Assembly: GCF_042767895.1 (NCBI RefSeq)
Contig: NC_091582.1
Coordinates: 13,252,350-13,274,849 of the forward strand
Length of the DNA: 22,500 nucleotides
DNA from: Penaeus vannamei
Lineage: Eukaryota > Arthropoda > Malacostraca > Decapoda > Penaeidae
Direction: 5' to 3'
The position numbers and the translations under genes were made by a program. The notes under the pieces are model-generated. The model did no database searches and was not told the origin of the DNA. It worked only from the letters and a program-made list of their open reading frames with translations. Positions 9,283 to 19,609 of this stretch are shown in pieces (the stretch's first letter is position 1; each line of letters starts with the position of its first letter).

Positions 9283-9519
9283 CAAAAGCAAGTGTGTGGT
9301 AAAATTCTTTCTCTTTCTGACACAGCTGACAGTGCCTGTGAGGAGGCGCAAATCTTGTTCCTCTGCACACATGACTAAGGGAGTTGTAATTACTCAGAGC
9401 AGGAGCATCTCCGGATAGGTAGGACCATGAATAATAAATGACTTATAAGACTATCAAGATAAACACCACAGGGAGCCCATCCCCCCAGAAAACAAATCTG
9501 CTTCAGGAAGCTCTGGTCG
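9283..9519. other. Spacer after the minisatellite
   Basis: No coding sequence is seen. AATAAA occurs at about 9432 (within gaataataaatgac), but no upstream plus-strand gene is visible to make it a credible polyadenylation signal. Confidence 0.4.
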
Positions 9520-9785
9520 ATGCAGAAGAATGCGCGGTCTGGCCCGGGCGCCAAAGTGACATCGCGCCACCAAGCCTGCAGGACGTCACATGATGCATGT
9601 GACTGTGAGCGATCCAGACAATGCGCAATACGAGTAGGTTACACAATAACAAACATGGCTGTGTGGCGGACGCCACAATCACCTCGGCACCGGCGCACCT
9701 CGCTCAGCATAATTGCCCCGACGCCGAGTCAGCCGGCAGGCAAGCGTGGCGAGGCCCGCGCCGCTGATTCGCCGCGACGCGGAAG
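9520..9785 (+). other. Possible CpG-rich first exon ending at a splice donor
   Basis: The segment is much richer in G+C and CpG than its surroundings. An open frame starts at ATG 9520, with an internal ATG at 9655 in good context (A at -3, G at +4, from aaacatgg). It runs to ggaag|gtaagaaa, a near-consensus donor after 9785; if unspliced it stops at TAA 9787. The predicted residues (MAVWRTPQSPRHRRTS...) are basic and Pro/Ser-rich and match no family I know. It also holds an 8-bp inverted repeat gtcacatg/catgtgac around 9585-9603. No second exon was identified, so this could equally be a CpG island, a 5' UTR or chance. Confidence 0.25.
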
Positions 9786-9804
9786 GTAAGAAAGCAGCCG
9801 TCGG

Positions 9805-9900
9805 CCAATCAGCACACTCAACCGCAAACGACCCAGCATTGTTACTTTACCCATTTTGTATTTATACCGCATTTTCCGCCGAAAATACGCACACTTCATC
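9805..9900 (+). promoter_or_regulatory. Possible CCAAT/TATA promoter
   Basis: A CCAAT box at 9805-9809 (cggccaatcag) is followed about 50 bp later by tatttata at 9859-9866. A pyrimidine-rich cttcatcgtcttct at about 9894 sits at a plausible start-site distance. No coding exon is recognised downstream. This competes with the idea that the same stretch is the first intron of a gene starting at 9520 or 9655. Confidence 0.25.
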
Positions 9901-11251
9901 GTCTTCTCTGCAGCGAGTTTAATTCTCCTGTCTGCTCAGGGCCTCGGGCTCTCTCAATTACCTCGCCCTCGGCCTCTCTATTGAACGAAAAATTATATAC
10001 ATGATATAAACATGGCTGTGTAAGGTAAAGAAAAATCACGGGCCCTTTCCGAGAAATCTGGAGAAAAAAAATTATACAAACTGAAGTATTACAGTGATAA
10101 CCAAGGTTCCCACAATGATCGTGTCAGGAACCCTCTCACTTTGCCGCCAGCCTCGCAAGCATCTCTTTCGCTCCCGCAGGATTTATCATTTTCGTTCCAT
10201 TGTGGTTTCCATCTTTGTCGTTTTTTGTTTGTTTGTTTTTGTCTCTGCATATGTTGTGTGTTTATCTCATTTCGTTGTAGTTACGTATTTTTAGTTACAC
10301 GAACGCGCCCGGATTCATGGATTCGCTTATGCGAACGGGTGGTCGTGTTGCCCACTTGGAGTGCTCACTTCTTATTTTAATGCCTTTTTCTGATGCCCTT
10401 TTGACAAGCCCTTGCCCTTTTTATAAACGCCACACCTCCAGAAGTATACATAGTAAGTTTTGGGTTCGATAGGAGCTCATTTAACCCACACTCTAACCTC
10501 TTACAATTCGGATACTTGGCTACCCCTGCCGTGACGCGCCATGGAGTCGCCACAGAAGGCAGTTGGCGGGTGACCTTGCCTGTGGAGAGGTGTGAGTGTG
10601 GGCTGGGGAGGACTCCTGATTTTTCTGATTTTCGCGTGCTGTGATTTACTGTGATACTACCGTTGTTTTGCCAGTGATTGTCCTTGCCCCATCTGTGTTT
10701 CCGAGGCTGTAGTAGCAGTAGTGCTTTTCGTAAATAAATCCGTGCACATGAACAGTTTTTATGTCCACTCCTGTAGGAGGTAGAAATGACCGGCTTTTCC
10801 CCATGCCCATGCCCACATCTCTACGGTCCGAGGATCACTCGTCAGCTCCTGTAGTAGGGTGAGTGTCGGTACCCCCCCCACACTTTATCCGCGCTACATC
10901 GTGTTTTTGTATTAGTCTGCCTGAGAGTCGTTCTCTTTATTTCTTTTTTTATATACTTTCGTTTTTACTGTGTCTGTTGTTTTTTACAAGTTCTTATTTC
11001 CTTATTTTATTGATCTATAATTGACTTTTTTTGCCTATTTTATTTCGCTCTTTTTATCAAAAGATAGATTTCTTGCTGACTCATCCTGGAGTAGAGACTT
11101 TTCGAAGTCGTATTTTTACCCATCTAAAATTATTTTTATTCTCTCTTATTTGTATTTTTTTTTTCTCTTAATTTGTGTTTGGACATCCCGTTGGATATTT
11201 TTTTTTATTGTGTTCTGATTTTATTTTTTGTTTTATTTTTTACGTGACTGA
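9901..11251. other. T-rich non-coding region
   Basis: The plus strand becomes strongly T-rich, especially beyond 10900. A second aaacatggctgtgt (about 10008-10021) echoes the motif at 9652-9665 and is again followed by ggtaaag. A TATA-like tttttataaac sits near 10418 and AATAAA near 10733. These could belong to an old LTR, but I cannot pair them with a second copy. No gene is supported. Confidence 0.4.
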
Positions 11252-11304
11252 TGACGTCACAGAATGTATATATGTGACCCAATTTCCCGCCAAATACAGT
11301 CAGT
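11252..11304 (+). promoter_or_regulatory. Probable Pol II promoter, candidate LTR promoter
   Basis: A perfect CRE TGACGTCA (11252-11259), a TATA box TATATAT (11267-11273), an E2F-like tttcccgcc (11283-11291) and an arthropod initiator TCAGT (11300-11304) lie in order. TATA to initiator is about 35 bp, slightly longer than usual, and a second TCAGT is at 11314. It lies about 0.8 kb upstream of the tRNA-Leu primer-binding site, as expected for a promoter in the 5' LTR of the gypsy element. The link to that element is inference because no 3' LTR is available for comparison. Confidence 0.45.
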
Positions 11305-12062
11305 CTGTAGTAGTCAGTGTTTGTGTCATTATCACCTTTTTTTGTTTGACCTGAGAACATCAATCGCCAGAATTATAGCAAAAGAGAAGTTAAGTATTGA
11401 GTGCCTGATATGTAAATATTTACTAGGAGCTGGACGTGATCTATTCTTTTAAATGAAACATGAACTTTTTAGTGATGCTTTAGATTTTTTTTTTTTTTTT
11501 TTTTTTTCATTCACCGTCCCCTCAGGCCTTGGCTGTGCTTTGTTTCACCTTAGTGATTTTATTTCTTTCGAGATGTACCTTCAGTGCTTCTGTGCTGGTG
11601 TATTTTAGAATTGTCCTTTCAGTACTAATTGATGGGCCTTTTTCCTGAGGATCATTTGGGATTCCTCTCTTTATTTTTATTATTATTTATTTATTTTTTT
11701 AACGTAAGCCTTTAGCCCAGCACTTGACTTTGAAGTTGCTGTTATTCGTTTATTTTACTTATTAATACACTTATAGAGCTTTTTTTCTATCTCTTTTGTA
11801 TTCATGTTACCTCGTTCAATATCATATTAATTTCAAATGTTCACTGGTTTCAATTGCTTATACTAAAAATTAAGGAGAGATACACACACTGGAACTTGCC
11901 CAAGTATTTCTTATGAAGATATCCTCCACGTTACCACACCTCAATGGGATCTGTACATAGAGTACATCAGGGATAGTGTGTTCCCATACTAGGACAAAGG
12001 GTGGGAATTAATGTTGCGGGACCCCTGGCCATGGATGCTTAGTTGGAACACCACAGACTCTA
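11305..12062 (+). other. Probable 5' LTR/leader sequence of the gypsy element
   Basis: No coding sequence. If the primer-binding site at 12063 is correct, the 5' LTR should end within about ten bases upstream; the ACA at 12052-12054 is a candidate LTR end. The LTR start cannot be placed because the element lacks a 3' LTR in this window. A T-homopolymer of about 20 lies near 11486-11507. Confidence 0.35.
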
Positions 12063-12080
12063 TGGTGGCAGCGGCGGGAT
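12063..12080 (+). other. Primer-binding site, tRNA-Leu type
   Basis: TGGTGGCAGCGGCGGGAT is complementary, with one G:U-type difference, to the 3' end of animal tRNA-Leu (…ATCCCACCGCTGCCACCA, recalled for the AAG/UAG isoacceptors). This is a standard minus-strand primer for LTR retrotransposons. It lies on the same strand as the downstream gag-pol remnant. Confidence 0.7.
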
Positions 12081-12369
12081 TTTTCAGTGAATAAGGGTAC
12101 CGTCTACTTTTTTTCTCGATTATTCGACTTTCTTGCCGATTTTGATGAAATACACACCCTTTTATTTGGGCCCCTTCCCATTGCCTGTGGTCGATTTTTT
12201 TTCGAAATCGCCCGAACAGTTTTTGGATTATTGTCAAAAAACCGAAATTCTTAAAAAAAAAAAAAAAAGAAAGAAAATGCAGCGAGGGGGGCAAACTCTC
12301 ACGTCTTCAAAATCGGTAAGACATTCAGTTTTATTTGATTTTGCATAAAACTACCCTATATCTGCAACT

Positions 12370-13310
12370 TGTTCGAGTGTTTTTTTGATTTCGACTTCAT
12401 ATTATTTTGTGAATTTTTGAAGGTGGGGACTTCAAGAAAAAAAAAGTAAAAATTTTCTTACATTAACCACTTTTGCAAGAAGTACTGGCAAAAATTGCGA
12501 AAACGCTCTGGATCAAGTTGTAGATATTTTATTTTTCTACAAAATGAGCCATAATATGTTAATTTTGGACATAAATTGCACCCATGAGGATCTGCCCCCC
12601 CCCCCCCCCTAAAGGTGGAGTTCCGAGATATCGGCATTTTACGTTTTCTTTATCTTTCCAAGGCGATCTTGGTATCAACAAAACAAGTTATAAGATTAGT
12701 CTTCCTACACCATAATCCACTATCATCTGCCTGCATTCTGAAGTCTTACGGACATTGCCAGCACGTAATGGTTTCTCAAAATCTTACATATAGCGCAAAG
12801 TGGTGGCAGTGATCTGGGGGTCTATAGGCCTACATTGACCTTTTTTTTAATTTCTCAAAAATCCAAAAGAAAACATACAGCCATTCTGATTTCATGACTG
12901 AATAGAACTATCTTTCTACTATTATATGCAGAACATGAGAAGTTGACCTTACTTTTTTTTTTTGGTGAATATTTTCCGAAGGTGACTATTTTAACACCCT
13001 ATTAAGAGATTTTGAAAACATGTCACTTTTACAAGAACCACATGAAAATATTGCAAATCCTTATGGCAGCATGTAATAAAACTATTATTCAACATGATTC
13101 ATAATACATTAATATTGGACCGAAAATACGTGTGCTATGCGTAAAAATGTGAAGGACCTAATAATCGCGATCTTTTTCCTTTCTATTATGTTTACATTTT
13201 ACATGACAAATCATGTACAGAATACTATTATTTGATATAATTATCTATCATTTACCTATTATTGTTGCTTTAAAGGGGTTTTACAACGTATATTTGCCGG
13301 GCCGTCGTGG
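12370..13310 (+). repeat. Diverged tandem duplication, ~550-bp period
   Basis: Copy A (about 12370-12760) and copy B (about 12910-13310) share an ordered series of similar blocks. These are gtgaat-tttt-gaaggtg (12410 and 12965), cacttt-gcaagaa versus cactttacaagaa (12468 and 13024), ataat-t/aattaata/ttttgga, and a later ctatcat-tgcct/acctatt block ending ttgcc (12720-12755 and 13245-13300). Similarity by eye is roughly 60%. Copy A includes a C-run of about 14 near 12596-12609. No reading frame is conserved. Confidence 0.5.
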
Positions 13311-13511
13311 ACCATGAAAATCGTCTTTTTAAATCTGCGGAATAACTCTACAGGGTCTACGATGTGAAAGTATGTATATAAGGTATATGAGCACATATTG
13401 GTCATTTTCGTGTACCCCACGACCTTTTGTTTATTTATATTGTTACTTCCGTTTGTTTCCTTGTTTGTTGATTGTTTATTTGTTGTTTTTTGTTTGTTTT
13501 CTAATATTTTT

Positions 13512-13735
13512 AAAAGTTATGAACACATTTTAACGAGATTTTAACCAAAGGTGAGTTTTAACCTAACTTGGACGCTTATTGCAGTTTGGTGGTGATGCGG
13601 ACCATGGTTTGGATCCAGGATTTTTTTTTCTTACTCGAAAAGTTATGAACAGATTTGAATAAAAAAAAAAAATACCTGAGGTTTGTCTTAGTCTATTTAA
13701 TATTCCATAAAATTTTGGTGGTGATCTGGAACATT
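13512..13735 (+). repeat. Short tandem repeat pair, ~127-bp period
   Basis: aaaagttatgaaca recurs at 13512 and 13638, and tttggtggtgat recurs at 13585 and 13714, giving spacings of 126-129 bp. The pattern of an aagttatgaac block followed about 70 bp later by ggtggtgat(c)-gga resembles a dispersed non-coding repeat I associate with many invertebrate genomes. That recollection is unverified. Confidence 0.55.
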
Positions 13736-14865
13736 TGGCAAAATTCCCCCCGTGCGGGGGGGGGGGTGAGGTTTGCAATTTCGAAATGTTTTGCTCATAG
13801 ATCAAGCTATGTATGATGAAAACATAAAGAAAATATAATACACCATATGAATGACACATGTTTAGTTATTTGTATGGAAAATTTCTTCATTATCGTTTTT
13901 TTGACGCTTGTCGGATTTTTTAAATTCCGAAAAAAAGAACGTTGGTCCCATCTTATGTGAAATTTTATAAGCTTCCAGAAAATAACCTCATTTTTTATTA
14001 TCTCTAATCATTGCGTCTGTTACCCAGATTTTCTAAGGTAACATCAAAAAAATAATACTTCAGTCGACATCGAAAATCGCTGCTTCCACCCAAAAAATAA
14101 CGGTCGGGCCTTGAAATTTTCAGGGGAGAACCGGGGGCCTAGAAACTCCATGAAAATGCATTAAAGTCAATTTCGGCAAGAGGGGTGAAAATCGCCGAAA
14201 AATCACCAGATGGTCCCCATAAGCTTCTGCTTTGGTATTACTCCTTAATGTTTAGACGTCCAGCTTATCTCTTCCCGTTAGTTTTATATCATGCATGCTG
14301 TCTTACGTAGATTTTGGTGAGCCACTTTGTGATTTTATTTCTGTTTTGCTTTTACATTTCATCTTTTTTTTATTTTTGTTTTATTTTTTTTTAGATTTTC
14401 AGGGCAGTAGTCTTTGTAGTTTACCGAGAGCTTGGCAATTTTTACTTTTCAGTACTTCCACCCCCTTTCTATCGGCGTGTTTCTTTTGCTGTTTTTACAA
14501 CTAATCGCCAGGTCTCCTAGTTTAGGTATTTTTGTGGCTCACTTAGTTAGGGACTCTTTTATTACTCATGTCTTTGCTGTCTTTTTACCCGCTTTCCCCA
14601 AGCCAGCTTCAAGTCTTTGGTCGCAGTTCATCAGTGTTTGAGGGTTAGTTTACTGTTTCGTGTTCAGTGTTGGTCATCTCGTTGGTTTTCTCATTGGCGC
14701 TCCAGGTCATATTGCGTGTTTTTTTTTGGTGTTTTAGTGTGGATGAATTCTTGTGGTTGTTTTAGCATTGCTGCAGTTTGCCTTACGGTTTTGTAAGAGA
14801 GCGCATAAGCGTCGTCTTCGCCTCCGCGGCGGCTGAATGCATGGCGCCTAGGTTTGTACTAGTAT
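13736..14865. other. Non-coding, AT-rich leader/repeat sequence
   Basis: No gene is supported. It holds a G-run near 13757-13766, a block rich in cgaaaatcg/ccgaaaaatc motifs at 14070-14200, and a T-rich stretch at 14300-14420. Short plus frames at 14295-14641 are products of T-richness. Confidence 0.4.
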
Positions 14866-16656
14866 GATCAGAGACCAGGAGAGGAAAAGAAACAAAAGAT
14901 TCCAGCAGCGCAGGAACCTGTGATCTATCCCCTGCTGGTGCAGCTTCAGAGTTTCATCTCCTACCTGTAGTCGCTGGTAGCTCCAACCCAGAAGTAAGGC
15001 AGGCAGTTCAGGTGATGGCGACCGAAATCACGATGTTTAGAGAGGTGCTGGATCGGGTGAATGCTTTGGTAGAGGAAGTTGGGGAATACAAAGAGCAGAA
15101 CAGTCAACTTGATGCACGGCGCCAGCGTCAAGAAGAAAGCCTCAAGAACTTGCAGACGTGGAAGCTTGGAGGAGACAAGCTGAGGAGCGTGTGGAGTTTG
15201 AGCAGCAACAGCACGTCCCCAACGGGAAATCCAGTCTGCTGATCGGGAGAGGAATGAAACAGGACGCCAGCAGCAGGAAGCAGTAGATGACCAGGACCAG
15301 CAAATTCAGCAGCTCCAAGCTCAGTTTCCGGAACGGGAACGTGAACTGACAGAATTTCGCCGTAACCAGCATACGGTATCAACACCTGCCCAGCGACAGC
15401 CAAGTGCAGGAGACCTGAATGGCAGACTGTCCTGTGGCAACTATCCTTCTGCCATGAGTGATGTCCACCTGCCTCGTGCACCACAGCAACCCCTCCCACG
15501 TAGCAGAGCCCAAACTCCTGAGCCTGTGGGTTGCCTCCCATTGCTTCAACGTCAACCACAACAGTATTTGTGGCGAGCTTCACCACAACTGCCAGCACCT
15601 GAAGTCGGAAGAAGTTCTAGTGATCAGATGCCACGCTGCAAGGATTGTACCAGTGCCCACTGCCCATCTGCACAAACCTCCAGCACAGCCCCAGTGTCCT
15701 ACATATTCACCAAGGAGAAGGTACCTCTTTTTAAGGATGATGCAACAGCTTCGCAGCCGCTTAAAAAGAACCAGGAGATTGAAGGGTGGATACGAGCCAT
15801 CGAGAATGTAGTGAAACCCTCAAGCTCACAGGCCTACATTCAAGCAGTCTGGGCTAATTGCAGAGGACCTGCCGAGCTGATTATAAACTCTCCTCTTTTT
15901 GACCAAATTACGGAGTGGGAGACCTTCAAAGCTGCCTTACGCAGTAAATGTCGTGGAACCTACACTGCAGCAGATTTTTATAAAGTCCTGTATGAAAACC
16001 GAATGATGCCAGGACAAGCTCCCATGGATTACTTCCTCCAGCTTGAAGGAAGTGTTTATCAAGGATACCGGGACCATCGTGAGGCAATTGGAGATCCTGC
16101 TGAGCTTGTCAGGAAAGTCTTTCTAAGAGGTATCCTGGCTTGGCTGCGGGACTTTTTTGACCTGAAGGAGGATGGGAGTCCAACTCAAATTGCTGAGGCT
16201 GCTCAGCGAATTTGGAATTCGCATAATGGCATCAGGCATGGTGATGGTTCCTCACCATCAGAATTTCAGCGCTCACATGACCGTCCCCCATGTGCACGTG
16301 ATCACTATGCGATGCCTGTTTCGGTCGATACTCCTGTTTCAGCTTTTCCTGTGGCTGTCCAAGGAAAGTTGTGCAATTATCACAAGGTCGCCACCCACAA
16401 CTCGCCTGAGTGTCGTGTTCTGTCTGCAACGAACTCCAGTGCCCACCCTTCATCCAATCGCCAGTGTTACCAGTGCAAGCGACCAGGCCATTTTGCCAGA
16501 GACTGTCCCTTTCAGCCATGCCAGGGCGACAGTGCTCCCAGAGCCACTGGCAGAACTAGCCCAGGGAGCCACCAACCCTCAAGCAGCGGCCACCAGAGCG
16601 ATAGCCAAAGTGACTTCACCAGGACCTGTGGGACCACTCATGGCACTCAGTGTTGA
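14866..16656 (+). pseudogene. Gypsy gag with coiled coil and zinc knuckle, frameshifted
   Basis: Gag packages element RNA into cytoplasmic virus-like particles. The frame opens after TGA at about 14863-14865. It passes ATGs at 15012/15015 and encodes a charged, Glu/Gln-rich N-terminal coiled coil. That coil crosses three frames (about 14866-15160, 15160-15210, then 15202 onward), so two indels break it. The third frame is open to TGA 16656. It contains a capsid-like segment at about 15770-16230 (IEGWIRAIENVV, WETFKAALRSKCRG, PAELVRKVFLRGILAWLRDFF) and a CCHC knuckle at 16465-16506 (CYQCKRPGHFARDC, C-X2-C-X4-H-X4-C). From the downstream ATG at 15454 the open frame is 400 residues. Confidence 0.8.
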
Positions 16657-17548
16657 GGATGTCACTGCTTTGTGATTCATCGACACAGGTTCCGAGATGA
16701 CAATTATCAAGCCCAGGGCGCTTTAGCTGATTGATCCACATGGTTGTTTATGCCAGAGGATTGCTGCACGTCAACTCTGTGGTGTGACAGGCAAGTCCCT
16801 GGATGCCTATAGTGAAGTGACCCTGACCTTCTGCCTTGATGCTGACCTGAAGATACGTCAAGTTACTGTGTGTGACATTCAGTTCCCTGGCGACATTCTC
16901 CTGGGGATGGACTTACTGCGGAGGACCTCCTTCAGCCTGTCGTCTAGCTTGCAAGATGACTGGGCGTACCTTACTCTGGAAGGTCGGGCCTTCTCAATCA
17001 CCTGCACCAATACCAGCTCGTTGCAGTTATGCCTCGTGAATGGAGAGAGTGGTCCTTCAAAAGTAGCTGAACCTGATCAGGTGAACTCTGAGTCCTTGCC
17101 TTCCTCTGCAGTTTCAAATTCAAACAACCCTTCACCTTCTGCAGTACACCTCCTACAGACGGAGCTCCTACCAAATACTGGCCCTAGTGATGGTGATATT
17201 CTTCTGATTCCCCAAGTTTCAGCTGTGCGCCTCTCCCTACCTCGTTACTACAGCCTCACAACGGCAAGGCCTGTACGACTGACACAGGGAACACGCTTGG
17301 GGACTGTAACTCCAGTGGATGAAATCTACACCACCGAGACATCACGCACTGTGCCACTGAATCCAGTCATTGCTGGGAACACAGATCCCATCGAGACTGA
17401 CTTCTGGGAGGACAGTGAGGAAGCTGTGGACTTTAACTGGGAGGAAGATCTTTTTGATCAGATGCATGGTCTGGAAGACTTCGGTTACGATGATGAGCTG
17501 GATCTCTGCAGAGGAACTACCCCCGTCATTGGCACTTGCTGCAGTTGA
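16640..17548 (+). pseudogene. Gypsy pol N-terminal part: aspartic protease, interrupted
   Basis: This frame is +1 relative to gag and overlaps the gag end. It holds a retropepsin-like domain: the catalytic motif FIDTGSE (Asp codon 16682-16684), then the C-terminal ILLGMDLL at 16895-16918, typical of the second conserved protease region. TGA at 16673-16675 and TAG at 16724-16726 interrupt it, flanking the active site. The later part (about 17050-17500) is Ser/Asp/Glu-rich linker. Similarity leaves this frame at about 17510-17548, where the pol reading continues in another frame. Confidence 0.75.
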
Positions 17549-18935
17549 AGCATTTGAAGGTTTGGAGGATCTGCCACACCCACGCTTGAATGAACTTGCT
17601 ACAGACCTACAGCACTTGGAAGACCAGCGCAAGAAGCTACACTCACTCCTTTATCGTTACTGAGAACTTTTTGATGGAGGGGAAGAAGTAGCTGGCCATA
17701 TTCCAGGTGTTCAACATCTGATTAATTGGTTGATGCTACCCCTGTGTGCACTCGGCAGTGGCAACTCCCTCAAATGACACGAAGCATCATTCGAGAGCAG
17801 TGTAACTCTATGCTACAGCAAGGAGTGAGTTAGCCTTCAACATCACCATGGCTTAGCCCTGTGGTGTTAGTCAAGAAAAAGAATGGAATGGAATACAGTC
17901 ACCACAGCAAATACATATCCGTTTCCTCGCATTGAAGAACTCGACGAGTTGGGTCCAACAGATACTTTCACCATATTGGATGCCAAGGCAGCCTACTGGA
18001 GTGCTGAGGTCCATCCAGAGGACAGACCAAAGACTGCCTTCAGTGATGGATACAGACTTTTCCAGTTCTGTAGACCCATTTGGTCTCAGCACAGCCCTAA
18101 CAACATTCCAACGAACTGTGACATCGTCCTCTCTTCAGTTCTAGGGCGCCATACCCTAGCTTATCTGGATGATATCATCATTTATTCAAGAGGCTTTCCA
18201 CATCTGTCAGACCTGGAGGAAACACTGAAACTCCTCTCTGCAGCTGGATTAAAGTTAAATTCCAAGAAGTGCAGCTTTGCTACAACCACCACCAACTTTT
18301 TGGGATTCACTATATCTCCTGAAGGTGTCCAGCCAGATCGTAAGAAGGTTACTGCCATTTCTGAGACCCCTGTGCCCCACACTGTGAAGGTTCGTTTTCT
18401 TGGCGCTACTGGCGTCTTCAGAAAACACATCCAAGGATATGCAACCCTAGCTGCTCCCCTGCATCTTCTAAAGAAAGGCCAACCGTGGAAATGGGGTGAA
18501 GACCAGGAGGCTTTCGAAAGCCTTAAAGAACATCTTGTTTCTTCACCTGTTCTCCAACAACCCGACTTCTCTAAACCATTTGAGTTACACACTGATGCCA
18601 GTAGCCTTGCTGTAGGAGCTGCACTGATACAAAGGGACGCAGATGGAACACCTCATGTTGTTGCTTACTATAGCCACAAGTTGCGAGATCCAGATAGCCG
18701 ATATCCTGCAATAGACTGTGAAGCCCTTGCTGTTGTCGAAAGTCTTCGGGTCTTTGACTCGTATCTTTATGGTAGAAAGTTCATTGTCTATACCGATCAC
18801 AGACCACTAGTCTATGTTTTCAAGCGCCGCACCAAATCACCAAGAATGACTAGGTATGCTCATGACTTATCTTTCTAAGACTTTGAGATTCAATACAAAG
18901 AAGGACCTGCAAATTCTGAACACAAGACTGATTTT
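17510..18935 (+). pseudogene. Gypsy reverse transcriptase-RNase H, multiply broken
   Basis: The linker before RT continues at 17510-17663 (RLNELATDLQHLEDQRKKL) and stops at TGA 17661. The RT lead-in lies in another frame (RQWQLPQMTRSII ... LQQGV, in-frame TAG near 17829, then SPVVLVKKKNG). A deletion at about 17885-17895 removes the segment that normally carries the conserved D-Y-R region. RT then runs at 17883-18590 with TYPFPRIEELD, TILDAKAAYW (motif A) and YLDD at 18162-18173. RNase H follows at about 18580-18880 with Asp (18594), Glu (18720) and Asp (18795) present. Two compensating indels scramble the frame at about 18070-18140. A stop at 18876-18878 is followed by readable similarity to about 18935. 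No integrase follows. Confidence 0.85.
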
Positions 18936-19029
18936 GTACGGAATAAAATGAAGGCCAATATGCATGAAGGTGAATTTTTTTGGCATCTCTATACGCCTTT
19001 AGCACTTCACAGGGTAATATAGGAGATTC

Positions 19030-19609
19030 AAGCATGTTTTTATATATATCTTTTAATTCCATTTTTTACAATACAACCCCGGCCATTTTGGATACTTTTA
19101 TCATCTTTCCAGGAAAAAAAACTTACAAATTAATAGTGTACATAGAAAAATAATACAATACAACTGCAACAACAGTAAAACCCTAAACCATTTCACTGTG
19201 GACATGTCTTAGTAACTTTCAAATAACAAATCACTGTCACACCCAGTATTCTTCAACAAATGGAAACACATTAATTTGTTTACATTTTTATAAAACAAAC
19301 TATCTAAAGGAGTCCAGCACATATTCTTGATCCCCTATGACTCTTTGCTGAAAGGAATAGGTTAAACGACAATCAGTGGCCACTGAGCCCTTCTTATTAA
19401 TGGATTTATGTGTTTTCTGAAGATTGTGTTTCCAAATCTACATAGATTCCAATTTATCTTTTAACATAACAAATACAGTTATTGTAATAACTCAAGGAAA
19501 TATCTTTCTGTATTTAATTAATTCTTAAATTTGCAAAAAAAAAAAAAAAAAAAAGTACAAAGCAAAAAAATATATGCAAAATATCTGAACATTAAGTCAA
19601 GACTTCTTT
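19030..19609 (-). other. Probable 3' UTR of the glycohydrolase-like gene
   Basis: This is AT-rich, frame-free sequence downstream of the minus-strand stop. It includes an A-run of about 20 at 19535-19554. On the minus strand ATTAAA (TTTAAT at 19052-19057) is a candidate polyadenylation signal, which would place the transcript end near 19030. The UTR call rests only on position and this one signal. Confidence 0.35.

Larger units (their letters stand above)
12063..18945 (+). mobile_element. Ty3/gypsy LTR retrotransposon, truncated and decayed
   Basis: The order is primer-binding site, long leader, gag with zinc knuckle, protease, reverse transcriptase and RNase H, which is Ty3/gypsy order. The remnant stops at about 18935-18945 just after RNase H, with no integrase and no 3' LTR. 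All coding parts carry stops or frameshifts. The leader between primer-binding site and gag is about 2.8 kb, very long for this class, and contains tandem repeats that may be a later insertion. It is therefore possible that the primer-binding site and the coding region belong to different copies. No functional gene remains. Confidence 0.75.

Noticed and set aside
10410..10740. A second LTR with TATA (10418) and AATAAA (10733)
   Set aside because: No paired copy, no TG...CA limits and no primer-binding site nearby.
12105..14200. A DNA transposon spanning the gypsy leader, from similar ctcttgccgattttga-like ends
   Set aside because: About 20 of 30 positions match with a gap, in low-complexity sequence; no target duplication or transposase.
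15128..15598. 156-codon minus-strand frame
   Set aside because: It is antisense to gag, which has strong family evidence.
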